DNA from: RGIG3701 sp031553595
GTDB lineage: Bacteria > Planctomycetota > Planctomycetia > Pirellulales > Thermoguttaceae
Assembly (NCBI GenBank): GCA_031553595.1
Contig: JAVBLI010000008.1
Location: 62,001-126,000, forward strand
Length of the DNA stretch: 64,000 bases
Direction of reading: 5' to 3'
Shown: positions 16,677-26,276 of the stretch, piece by piece
How positions within the stretch are numbered: position 1 is the first letter of the stretch
How the letters are laid out: every line of letters begins with the position of its first letter
Translations under genes and position numbers: made by a program
The notes under the pieces: model-generated
The model's input: the letters and a program-made list of their open reading frames with translations, nothing else
What the model was told of the DNA's origin: nothing
The model's database searches: none

Positions 16677-19600
16677 ATGGGGATCGTATCCTACATAAAA
16701 AATTGGACAAATAAGATTTCGGGCTCTTACAAGGAAAATCGTTCCCTGCGTTTCGAATCGCTGGAGCAGCGGCAGATGCTTTCGGTTTCGCCGCTGGAGA
16801 TGCCTTTTTATGCCGAGGACACCGCGGCATTCGTCGGCCCCCAGCTCCAGGCCTATTCCGTCGACTTGGCCGGCGCCGACCTCGCGGCGTTTGACACCGT
16901 GGTTTTTGCCGCGATGAATAATGTCGTCGAGTCAAACATCAACCCCACGCCCATCGCGATCAGCTCGCTGAATGACATCAACACGCAAATCACCGCCGCC
17001 ACCAGCGCGGGCTACACCGGCATCACCCTCAAGCTCACCGGCGCCGCGTCCGTCTTCACTTTCAGTGCCGACATGACGATCGACGCTTCCGGCCTGACCG
17101 ACGGCCTGATCCTGGACCTCAACGGCAAAACGCTCGTCGTGGCCAACGGCGCCGAAGTCAGCATCCATGGTGTGGACTTCACCAGCAGCGTCGGCTACAC
17201 CCTGACCGAAGGCTCCGTCACCCTCACCGTCCTGAGCAACGCCGGCACGCTCGAGCTTTCCGACTGCACCTTCCACGGCTTTAGCACCTCTCAGAACTAC
17301 GCATACAACGGCACGCTGAAAACGGACTTCCGCATCCTCCAGAACACGGGCGACCTGACAGCCGACCGCTTGCTGATTTATCAAAACACGTCCGAAGTCC
17401 GCAATACGCACAATGGTGCCGGTGGCGGTACCGCCCGCGACGCCAATGCGTGGCTATACGCCATTTACAACGACAGCGCGTCCTCCTGCACGCTCTCCAA
17501 CGTCCTGACCCACAACAACATCCCCACCGCTACCGCCAAAAACGGCAATACCAGCCTCGAAGACTGGGCCGTCTATTCCAATCGGGCGCTGAACATTTAC
17601 AACGCGACCCTGGTGGGAACCGTCGAGATCCTCCGTCCCGCAAGCGGCGAGGGCAGCGACGCCGTGAGCAACATTTACAACACGCTTTATACGCGTAAAG
17701 TCACCCTCGGCAACCTTTGCCCGTGGGCCACGACCGACTCCAATCTCGAAGCCAGCGCCGCGACGATGGCCTCCATCTTCCAATACTACAACAACGGCAC
17801 CTTCCTCAACGCCGGCCAGCGCGACTACACGATCAAAGACACCGCGATCATTATCGACGCCGGCGACAGCAGCCACATCAACGGCACCGCGAAAGACGTT
17901 CTCGGCAACGCCCGCATTTCCGGCCAGAAAGTCGACATCGGCGCGATCGAATACATTATTTTCGTTGAAAAAACGCAGTACGACGCCCCGACCAACGTCC
18001 ACGCCGTTCCGGGCGGCGACATGAACTCGCTGAGCACCCTGATCCTGACGTGGGACGTCATGTCCGACGCCGAAGCGTATGAAGTGCGTTACGATCTGGG
18101 CGGCGGATGGATCACGGCCGACGCCAACGATTTCGAAATAGGCCTCGACACCGTCACCTTCACGCTCGCGGGCCTCAATGCCGGCCAGACCGTTTATTTC
18201 CAGGTGCGTTCCACCGGCGATGAGCTGACCGACTCCGAGTGGGTGCAGGTTTCCACGACCACGAAAACACAGCTCGCGGCACTGACGGGCCTCACCGCCA
18301 CCGCCACCGGCACCGACGCCGTCCAACTCACCTGGAACGCAACCGCCGGCTACGCTGGTGACATCCTCCTGGAATACAAGGCGTATGGCGACAGCACCTG
18401 GTCTTCGACGACGATCACCGCCGCTGAGTACGCCGTGGCCGCCGGCAAAGGAACCCTCAACATCACCGGCCTGGATGAATACACCGCCTACAGTTTCCGC
18501 GTCACCGCCGCCAGCCTGGAGGACGATGTGCTGAGCTCCGCCGTGTCCGGAACCGCCAACGCCACGACCTTCTTCCAGCTCCGCGACCTGGCCTTCATCG
18601 GCACGCCCGGCGTGGGCACAACCTCCGTGACGGTTTACCTGGCCGACGACGCTGAAAACGCGGGTTACGTGGGGCAATACGTGCTCCAGTACAGCACCGA
18701 CAGCACCTTCTCCACGTTCCAGACCGCCACGGTCAACACGGACACCCTTTCCGCCACCGCCACCGGCCTGGCGCAAGGCACGGCCTATTACTTCCGCGCC
18801 GCCGCCGTCAACAACGACGAAACGCTGATCCTCAACTCCGGCTGGGTGCAGACCTCTGCGACGACGAAAACGCAGCTCGCGGCGCTGACGGATCTCACCG
18901 CCAACGCCAACGGCAGCACAGATACCATCACCCTCACCTGGAACGCGGCCAGCTTCACCGGCAGCGTCCAACTTGAGTCCCGCCTGTCCGGCACGAATGA
19001 CTGGGTCACCGGCGCGACGCTGATTCTGGGCACGAACTACACCGTCACCAGCGGCGTGGCCACCGCCACCATCACCGGCCTCAGCGAATACACCGCCTAC
19101 GACTTCCGCGTCACCGCCCTGGGCAACGGCGACACCGTGCTGAGCTCCGCCGCCTCCGGCGTGGCCTCCGCCAGCACCGTCTTCCAACTCCGCGACCCGG
19201 CCTTCAGCGCCGCCGCCGCCGTGGGCACCGACACCATCACGATTTACTTCGCCGACAACGCCCAGAACCTGGATTATGTCAGCGAATTCGTGGTCCAGTA
19301 CAGCACCGACAGCACGTTCGGCACATACGCCACGGCCGTGGTCGACACTCTCACGATGTCCGCCTCCGCCACCGACCTGACGCAGGGCGCAACCTACTAC
19401 TTCCGCGTCATGGCCGCCGGCGACGACGTCCTGATCCTGGATTCCGACTGGGTGACGACCGACGCCATGACCACCTTCATCAACCTCGACGATTTCGAGC
19501 TCACCGGCCTGCGAGTCGTCGGCGTCAACAACGAAAACACACTGGAAGTCACCTGGGACGAGCTGCCCGAAATGCTGAATTTCACGGTGGAATACTCCCT

Positions 19601-22600
19601 CAACGGCAAAACCTGGAGCACGGTCGGCGTGGAACGGACCGACAACGGCGCCCTGATCACCGGCCTGTTCGCCTACACGAACTACCAGATCCGCATCACC
19701 GCGACCGCCGCCCCCGACAGCGGGTACCTCGGCTCGCTCGACGCCGAGACCAACGGCACGACGCTTGTGCTGCTGGCCGCCCCGCGTTTCGACTTCACCA
19801 CCGTCAGCCGTACGGCAAGCAGCATCACCATGACGCTGGTCGATATTTATAACTATTCCGGCACCGTCGGCGGCTATCTCGTGCAGTACGTCACCGACCT
19901 GGGTGCGGGCCACGAGTCCGTCTGGGCCGACGCCGGTTACGCCGTCTTCGATACCATCACCGGCACCATCACCGGCCTGCAAAGCGACACCGCCTATTAC
20001 TTCCGCGTCATGGCCGTCGGCTTGGAGCATGTCTCGCTGGATTCCAACTGGGCCTACAACACCCGCGACAAGGCCATCACGCTCATCAAGCTCGACGCCC
20101 CGGCCAACCTGACCGTGACCCGTCCCGACGGCATGCCCAGCACCTATTCCCAGATCGTTTCGTGGGATGCCGTCACCGGCGCGACCAGTTATGCGCTGGA
20201 ATACTGTGCCTCGACCGTGCCATTCACCTCCGCCGACAACATCCCGGCCGAGGCCTGGTACACAATCGGTACGACCACTGGCACGTCCGTCAATGTCGAG
20301 GGCCTGGACTCCGGCCTGTACTACCTGTACCGTGTGAAGGCGATGGGCGACACCACGACGCACGAGGAATCCGAGTGGGCAACGCTGGAAACCGCTGTCC
20401 GCACCCGGATTCAACTGAAGGCGCCGGACGACATGTTCGCCTTCTCCGCCAACCTCCGCGAGATGGAATTTTACATCAACATCAACAAACTCCTGGCCGA
20501 CGGCATGACCATCCGTTACCGCGTGGTGGACAAGGCGACCAACGAGCCGCTGGGCGACGGCACCTGGACGGAGATTCCCTTCAGCGAACTGGCGCCGAAA
20601 ATCGTCGCCGACAAAACCGCCTACTACCTCTACTACGGCCTGCCGCCGGGAACGCGTTTCGAGTTCGAGGCCCTGGTTTACAGCAATAGCGACGACTACC
20701 TGGAATCCGTGTGGTCCAAGAGCTTCTTCGCCAACACGAAAGAGCAGCTCGCGACACCGGTCGAGCTGACCGTCAGCAACAAGGCCGTCAACGGCTTTAA
20801 GGTTTCCTGGGAAGCGGTTCCCAACGCCACGGGCTATCTCGTGGAATACGTGGCCGCTGGCGCCGATCAAATCGACGGCAACACCGTCTGGACAACCGTC
20901 ACCGCCAACACCGCCAACACCTTCATTATCCTCACCGGGCTGGATGAAGCCACCACCTACACCGTCCGCGTGAAGGCGCTGGGCAACGCGAACAACGTTT
21001 ACGCGTCCGAATTCGCCATGATCGACGCCACGACGCTGACGCAGCTGGTGCTGGCCGACACCGCGACGGCCGCCCCGTATTTCGCCTCCGAATTCGATAC
21101 CGACAAGATTCGCGTCACGTGGAGTGCCGTGGACAACGCGACGGGCTACACCGTGAAGTGTTACGACGCCGCGGGGAATTTCGTGGCCGACTACGCAATG
21201 GAAGCAGGTGTGACGGAACAGATTTTCGTGGGCCTGCATGCGGGCACCGAGTACCGGTTCGAAATCGTCGCGCTGGGTGACGGCGAGATTTACGGCGACT
21301 CCGTGATTCGCGAAGCCACCGCCGTGACCGCCACCGCCGTGGCGCAGACGACCATCACCATCCAGCAACGCGCGGCCCAGTCCCTGAGTGTTTCCTGGAC
21401 GGAAGTCACGGGCGCCACCGGCTATCGGATCGCGTGTGTCGCCGCCGGGCAGACGGAAATCACCTACGTGGATGTGGAAGCCGACGGCCGACTCGAGTAT
21501 GTTTTCACGGGCCTGACGCCCGACACGGCCTACACGATCATCGTCATCGCCACCGGCAACGAAGCCGCGGCCTTGGCCAGCTCGCAGACCGAGTCCCTGA
21601 CCAGCACCCTCATCAAGCTCAGCGACAAAGCGACCGTCGACGCCGCTTCCGCCGCCACGAGCTCCAGCTCCATCACGCTGATCATCAACGACCCAAACCT
21701 GGCCGCGAACATCGGCGGGTACTCCCTGCAGTATTACAAGACGTCCGACGCCCGCGCGACGACGACGCTGGAAAACCTCTCCTACGTCATCACGACCGAC
21801 GGCCAGCGGATCACCATCCAGCTCACGGGCCTGACTCCCGCCACGACCTACGCCTTTAAGCTCAACGTGCTGGGTGTGGAAAACGTTTCGGAAGGCACCG
21901 GCTTCTTCATCCTCGGCAACACGCAGATCGCCACCTGGGCGCTGCTGGCGGTTCCGACGGGTCTGGAAGGGACGGCCACCGCGCCCGACACCGTGACGCT
22001 CACCTGGAATCCCGTCTCCGGCGCCGCCGGTTATGCGATGCAGTACCGCGTCGTGGGTTCCGACACGTGGCTGAACGTCCCGGCAAGCATGGTCGACAAT
22101 TGCACCGCGACCGTCACGGGCCTGAGCAACTTCACCGATTACGAGTTCCAGGTCATGGCCGTGGGTGTTAACGGCGTTTCCGAGAGCTCCGCGTACAGCA
22201 CCCCGGCGGTGGTGGCCGAAATCTTCATGCCGTATCCGCTGGATACCGTGCTGGATGTGGATGCCGTGGCCGACGACAGCTGGGATATCACGGTCACGTG
22301 GACGCCGGTGGATAACGTCACCGACGGCGACATCACCTACACCGTCGTCATCATGCAGGGCGACACCGTCATCCGCACCTACACCGGCCTGACCGGCAAC
22401 TCGCTAAACGTCGACGGCCTGGCGCCCAAAACCACCTACACCGTGACCGTCACCGCGAACCCGACCGACCCGCATTACGCCGACTCCGCCGTCTCCGACG
22501 CCGTGGACGTCACCACCCCCGCGATTCCGATCGGCATATCCCGCCTGTCGGCCCACCTCGTGGAGGAGCAAATCGTCTTCAACTGGACGAGCGTGCCGGA

Positions 22601-23759
22601 TGCGGAAGGCTACATCCTGAAGTACTTCACGGCCGACGACGCCGAGCTGAAGACGCTGGGGACGTTCTCCGCCATGCAGAACAGCTTCATCTGGGACGAC
22701 TGGGCCTACGGCACCGAGTACACCTTCATCCTGGTCGCGTTCGGCCCGGAAGCCACCCACGGCACCTCCGAGTCCGACCCCGTGCTGCTGACCACCCCGG
22801 TGGAAATCACGCTGGCGGGCGTCATCCGCAAGAATGCCTCCAACTTCGCCGACACCACGATGCCGGCCACCGAAATCTGGGTGGATGAGTGGAGCACGCT
22901 CTACTTCGAAATCTGGACTTCCGTCACCGAAGGCGTGGTCGACGGACGGAAACTGACGTTCACGATCGGCGTGGACAGCTCGCTGTTCATCGTCAGCCCG
23001 CCGACGATGCCGGAAGGCATTAGCCTGACGGAAAGCGGCGGCGTCTGGACGCTGATCATCGGGCCGGACTATGTTTCGACCGGCGGCGACGCCACGATGC
23101 TGGCCCAGTTCAAGCTCACGCCCGTCACCAACGGCGGCCTGGCCTGGGAAGATATGTACGTCGAGGACGCCTTCGCCCTCAACGGCACGATCATCGCCAC
23201 CGACGTGTACGCCATCCCGTACGACACCAACGACGACGGGATCATCGACACCCGCGACTACGGCAAGTTCGCGGAATACTACGACTACAACCGTTACCAT
23301 CCCTTCGCCGACTTCAACGGTGACGGTCATTTGACCAACGAAGATGACTGGGCATGGGTCATGCTGAACAACCGCGGAACCTACTTCGGCGGCGAAAAGC
23401 AAGTGGTCTTCTACAACGGATTCCCCTTCGACTTCATCAAAACCTGGACCGGCGAACTCCTCCGCAGCCCGGTGGTGATCATGGGCAGTGCCGACCTGGA
23501 AACGCCCACCACCCCGGTGTTCACCAGCTTGGTGACGGGAAGTTACACCCCCATCACCTTCGTGCAGAACACCGCCTCGGTTTATCTGGGCACGTTGCCA
23601 GTGCTCAACAGTGCCAACGCGCTGTCCGACAACGCCGCCACCCGTGACCGCGCCGACGATCAGGACGGCTTGGCCGCCGAGTTGATCAATGTGCATGAAG
23701 TGTTGGCCGTCTTCATTTCCGAAACAGTATTTGAAGAAAACGTGGAAGAAATGATGTAA
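16677..23759 (+). CDS. Giant LEPR-XLL protein: beta-helix, about 16 FN3 domains, cohesin-like and dockerin-like ends
   Basis: 2360 residues. LEPR-XLL motif FESLEQRQMLSV at 26-37. Residues about 90-430 resemble a right-handed beta-helix (LSDCTFHGF, IDIGAIEY end motif of this class). From about 433 to 2040 there are roughly 16 fibronectin type III repeats, each ending in a LT.ATTYTVRV-type strand; several neighbours are near duplicates, pointing to recent internal duplication. Residues about 2041-2180 look like a cohesin-type beta-sandwich, followed by a type I dockerin-like pair of calcium loops at about 2180-2236 (DTNDDGIIDTRD and DFNGDGHLTNED). Codons are strongly C/G-ending, suggesting high expression. 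Probably a secreted, calcium-binding adhesin or scaffold. ATG at 16677 is chosen because GGAGG precedes it. Confidence 0.85.
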   Translation: MGIVSYIKNWTNKISGSYKENRSLRFESLEQRQMLSVSPLEMPFYAEDTAAFVGPQLQAYSVDLAGADLAAFDTVVFAAMNNVVESNINPTPIAISSLNDINTQITAATSAGYTGITLKLTGAASVFTFSADMTIDASGLTDGLILDLNGKTLVVANGAEVSIHGVDFTSSVGYTLTEGSVTLTVLSNAGTLELSDCTFHGFSTSQNYAYNGTLKTDFRILQNTGDLTADRLLIYQNTSEVRNTHNGAGGGTARDANAWLYAIYNDSASSCTLSNVLTHNNIPTATAKNGNTSLEDWAVYSNRALNIYNATLVGTVEILRPASGEGSDAVSNIYNTLYTRKVTLGNLCPWATTDSNLEASAATMASIFQYYNNGTFLNAGQRDYTIKDTAIIIDAGDSSHINGTAKDVLGNARISGQKVDIGAIEYIIFVEKTQYDAPTNVHAVPGGDMNSLSTLILTWDVMSDAEAYEVRYDLGGGWITADANDFEIGLDTVTFTLAGLNAGQTVYFQVRSTGDELTDSEWVQVSTTTKTQLAALTGLTATATGTDAVQLTWNATAGYAGDILLEYKAYGDSTWSSTTITAAEYAVAAGKGTLNITGLDEYTAYSFRVTAASLEDDVLSSAVSGTANATTFFQLRDLAFIGTPGVGTTSVTVYLADDAENAGYVGQYVLQYSTDSTFSTFQTATVNTDTLSATATGLAQGTAYYFRAAAVNNDETLILNSGWVQTSATTKTQLAALTDLTANANGSTDTITLTWNAASFTGSVQLESRLSGTNDWVTGATLILGTNYTVTSGVATATITGLSEYTAYDFRVTALGNGDTVLSSAASGVASASTVFQLRDPAFSAAAAVGTDTITIYFADNAQNLDYVSEFVVQYSTDSTFGTYATAVVDTLTMSASATDLTQGATYYFRVMAAGDDVLILDSDWVTTDAMTTFINLDDFELTGLRVVGVNNENTLEVTWDELPEMLNFTVEYSLNGKTWSTVGVERTDNGALITGLFAYTNYQIRITATAAPDSGYLGSLDAETNGTTLVLLAAPRFDFTTVSRTASSITMTLVDIYNYSGTVGGYLVQYVTDLGAGHESVWADAGYAVFDTITGTITGLQSDTAYYFRVMAVGLEHVSLDSNWAYNTRDKAITLIKLDAPANLTVTRPDGMPSTYSQIVSWDAVTGATSYALEYCASTVPFTSADNIPAEAWYTIGTTTGTSVNVEGLDSGLYYLYRVKAMGDTTTHEESEWATLETAVRTRIQLKAPDDMFAFSANLREMEFYININKLLADGMTIRYRVVDKATNEPLGDGTWTEIPFSELAPKIVADKTAYYLYYGLPPGTRFEFEALVYSNSDDYLESVWSKSFFANTKEQLATPVELTVSNKAVNGFKVSWEAVPNATGYLVEYVAAGADQIDGNTVWTTVTANTANTFIILTGLDEATTYTVRVKALGNANNVYASEFAMIDATTLTQLVLADTATAAPYFASEFDTDKIRVTWSAVDNATGYTVKCYDAAGNFVADYAMEAGVTEQIFVGLHAGTEYRFEIVALGDGEIYGDSVIREATAVTATAVAQTTITIQQRAAQSLSVSWTEVTGATGYRIACVAAGQTEITYVDVEADGRLEYVFTGLTPDTAYTIIVIATGNEAAALASSQTESLTSTLIKLSDKATVDAASAATSSSSITLIINDPNLAANIGGYSLQYYKTSDARATTTLENLSYVITTDGQRITIQLTGLTPATTYAFKLNVLGVENVSEGTGFFILGNTQIATWALLAVPTGLEGTATAPDTVTLTWNPVSGAAGYAMQYRVVGSDTWLNVPASMVDNCTATVTGLSNFTDYEFQVMAVGVNGVSESSAYSTPAVVAEIFMPYPLDTVLDVDAVADDSWDITVTWTPVDNVTDGDITYTVVIMQGDTVIRTYTGLTGNSLNVDGLAPKTTYTVTVTANPTDPHYADSAVSDAVDVTTPAIPIGISRLSAHLVEEQIVFNWTSVPDAEGYILKYFTADDAELKTLGTFSAMQNSFIWDDWAYGTEYTFILVAFGPEATHGTSESDPVLLTTPVEITLAGVIRKNASNFADTTMPATEIWVDEWSTLYFEIWTSVTEGVVDGRKLTFTIGVDSSLFIVSPPTMPEGISLTESGGVWTLIIGPDYVSTGGDATMLAQFKLTPVTNGGLAWEDMYVEDAFALNGTIIATDVYAIPYDTNDDGIIDTRDYGKFAEYYDYNRYHPFADFNGDGHLTNEDDWAWVMLNNRGTYFGGEKQVVFYNGFPFDFIKTWTGELLRSPVVIMGSADLETPTTPVFTSLVTGSYTPITFVQNTASVYLGTLPVLNSANALSDNAATRDRADDQDGLAAELINVHEVLAVFISETVFEENVEEMM

Positions 23760-24133
23760 GCAAACCTGAATCTCGCGATTCATGAACGGGGCGACCCATT
23801 CTGAATCACACAAAAAAAATCGCCGTGGGCACTCCGCCTGCGGCGTTTTTTTTGTTTACACCGCCATTCCGTCTAATTATAACAGTTTTGCCTGGTAATT
23901 TTTTAAAAAAATATTTTTTTTGGCATTAAACGATTCCCAACCTCATTAATATTACATGAGAAAGCCGAAAAAATGATGTTCTTTCATCGGAAAAAATATT
24001 TTGTCGCAAAAATTGCCTCTCCTGCTCTAGACTTGCGCGCGAACTTCTGTTATGCTTTTACGTACGATGGAATATACAGTGTGCATATGAATGATAACGA
24101 TTTTCCCCTGAAATCGATGATTGGAGTTATCCG
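23760..24133 (+). other. Intergenic region between the giant LEPR-XLL gene and a PEP-CTERM gene
   Basis: 374 bases with the terminator at 23812-23852, then AT-rich DNA. No convincing promoter (only a weak TATGCT near 24051) and no coding sequence recognised. Confidence 0.5.
23812..23852 (+). terminator. Rho-independent terminator after the giant LEPR-XLL gene
   Basis: CGCCG and CGGCG enclose a 15-base GC-rich loop; the stem is extended by an A8 run before it and a T8 run after it. Confidence 0.75.
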
Positions 24134-26086
24134 ATGGCGGCAAAATTCATTTCTCATTTGATAATCTTACTGATTATCTTTATCACCGTCGACAATCTCA
24201 GCGCGGCCCAGTATACGTGGAACTCTCCGAACACCGGCTACTGGTGGCAGACCGCCATGTGGACGGGCGTCGGCGGCTCGACCTACCCCGGCGTCGGCGA
24301 CACCGCGACCATCAACCAGGGCACCGTGCAGGCGAATTTCACCAGCACGGACGACTACGCAACCTACTATCTCGACAGCAATATCAATCTTTCCGGCACT
24401 GGCGTGCTGACGCAAAACGGCAGAAACAATCTGTCTATCGGGATGAACTCTCCGTCTCGACTGACGATCACCCAGACCGGCGGCACGATGCGCTACACGA
24501 ACACCGCTCCGATGCAAACGTTTCAGGTCAACGCCGACTGGAAGATTTCCGGCGGTGATTTTACAACGACCGCGGCTTACTTCGGTTTCGGCACAGGCAA
24601 AACCGGTAGCATGGCGATTTCAGAAAACGCTAATGTGAATATTACGCAGTTTTATCTCTACATGGGCGACAATGGCGGAACCGGCCATCTGACCATGACC
24701 GGCGGCACGCTGACCATCACCGGCGGGCAAAGCTCCGGAATCCTGCTGGGGGGCGGATATTCCGGCATCGGAACCGCCGTCGGGACCGGCCATTTCACCA
24801 TGTCCGGCGGCACCATTCTCGGCACGGAAGCCACCAGCGGCGGCGGAACCATCACCATGGGCAGCTTCTCCGGCTCCATAGGAACGATGACCATGACCGG
24901 CGGCGAAATCAAAAAGCTGAACAATTTCTGGGTCGGGGCTGACGGCACGGGGACCTTCACGATGACGGGCGGAAGCATTCAGTCCGACAGCGAATTTTTT
25001 GTCGGCTTGGGGTACGCCAACGGCGGCAGCGGAACGATGACCATGACCGGCGGCAACGTCAGTACATCTTCATTTCGCGTCGGCGACTATCGGGGCTCCG
25101 GCCTGGCCACCAATTACACCGGAACGCTGAATCTTTCCGGGGGCGAAATTTCCGTCACGGCGGTAGGAATCGGCACTTATGGCGCCGTGGGAACCATCAA
25201 CCACACCGGCGGCACATTTAGCTTCTCCAGTCCGACCAGCTCATCAATGGCTCTGGGATACCTCGGCGGCACCGGCATTTATAACATTTCCGGCAACGCG
25301 AGAATGATCGGCGGCGCGGGGATATACGCCTACGGCCCCGGCGTGGGATACATGAACATCACCGGCTCGAACGCCGAAATCTCCGTCCGACGCTTTAATT
25401 ACTTCTCAGGCGGGTCGATTTTCACGAAATTCACGATCGACGATTACGGCGTCACGACGATTTTCGCCAGCAACGACGTCGGGCTCAAAGATCAGTTCAC
25501 GGTCGACATGCCCGGGAATTTCATTTCCCTGAAAGTCGATCATCTCGACCTGGCCAGCGCCGCCGCCACGCTGCTGAATCCGGAGCTGTTCGCGGTCGAC
25601 AACAAAACGCCGTTCGCGTTCATCAAGAAAACGTTGCAAGAGAACGGCCGGCAAATCGCGCGGCTGGAGCTAGTCGACACGCCCAACTGGGATCTCGAGG
25701 GAATCTTCCGCTTTTCCGACGATGGGCTGGAGAGGGGATACCTCAAAGTGGCCGGGGAGTATAATTACCTCCAGACGCTTTTCAGTAATCTCAGCGACGA
25801 ATTGACGCCGCTTCTGGTGGATTACCTGAATAAAGATATGGCGAACCCCGACGTCCGTTTCACGCTCGCCGGTAGCGACATTTTACTCGTCGGGAACTAT
25901 CTCAACGAGCAGGCGTACGCCTGGTTCGGCTGGGATTTAAATGGGTTTAACGACGCGTATGACTCCGACGTGAAGCTGCTGGGCTTCAATGTGGTGCCCG
26001 AGCCGGGGACGTGGGCCCTGCTCCTGGCGGGGATGGCCGGCATGGCGTGCCTGCGTTTCTTCCGCCGCAAAACGCGAGCCTGTTAG
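24134..26086 (+). CDS. PEP-CTERM surface protein with MTMTGG-type beta repeats
   Basis: 650 residues. Signal peptide about 1-24. From residue 120 to 430 a short unit of the type GTMTMTGG recurs at least eight times, the pattern of autotransporter-like beta-helix surface proteins. The C-terminus holds VVPEPGTWALLL, a hydrophobic helix and the basic tail RFFRRKTRAC, a complete PEP-CTERM signal. Role unknown; likely exported and anchored through an exosortase-type system that is not encoded here. GGAG 8 bases upstream supports the ATG. Confidence 0.8.
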   Translation: MAAKFISHLIILLIIFITVDNLSAAQYTWNSPNTGYWWQTAMWTGVGGSTYPGVGDTATINQGTVQANFTSTDDYATYYLDSNINLSGTGVLTQNGRNNLSIGMNSPSRLTITQTGGTMRYTNTAPMQTFQVNADWKISGGDFTTTAAYFGFGTGKTGSMAISENANVNITQFYLYMGDNGGTGHLTMTGGTLTITGGQSSGILLGGGYSGIGTAVGTGHFTMSGGTILGTEATSGGGTITMGSFSGSIGTMTMTGGEIKKLNNFWVGADGTGTFTMTGGSIQSDSEFFVGLGYANGGSGTMTMTGGNVSTSSFRVGDYRGSGLATNYTGTLNLSGGEISVTAVGIGTYGAVGTINHTGGTFSFSSPTSSSMALGYLGGTGIYNISGNARMIGGAGIYAYGPGVGYMNITGSNAEISVRRFNYFSGGSIFTKFTIDDYGVTTIFASNDVGLKDQFTVDMPGNFISLKVDHLDLASAAATLLNPELFAVDNKTPFAFIKKTLQENGRQIARLELVDTPNWDLEGIFRFSDDGLERGYLKVAGEYNYLQTLFSNLSDELTPLLVDYLNKDMANPDVRFTLAGSDILLVGNYLNEQAYAWFGWDLNGFNDAYDSDVKLLGFNVVPEPGTWALLLAGMAGMACLRFFRRKTRAC

Positions 26087-26113
26087 CGCATCTTCAGAAT
26101 TTGTCTGGACACA

Positions 26114-26234
26114 AGAAACAACAGCCGGGAATGGAGCGCAGCGGAATGACCGGATAGAAGCGGAAACTCACTTCCCACTTCCATCCTGTCATTCCGCGTC
26201 ACTGCGTTCCGCTCCATTCCCGGCTGCTGTTTTT
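26114..26234. repeat. Long-palindrome repeat, copy 2
   Basis: Ends AAACAACAGCCGGGAATGG / CCATTCCCGGCTGCTGTTT (one mismatch). Lies between two converging genes, where a long hairpin could stop transcription from both sides. Confidence 0.85.
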
Positions 26235-26276
26235 ATGGCCGCATCAATATCGATTTTGGATGCGCGATAACCCCCG

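Noticed and set aside
17454..21368. Long minus-strand open frame of about 1300 codons
   Set aside because: It is the shadow of the giant LEPR-XLL gene: composition is an artefact of repeated GC-rich codons and it shows no domain or ribosome site.
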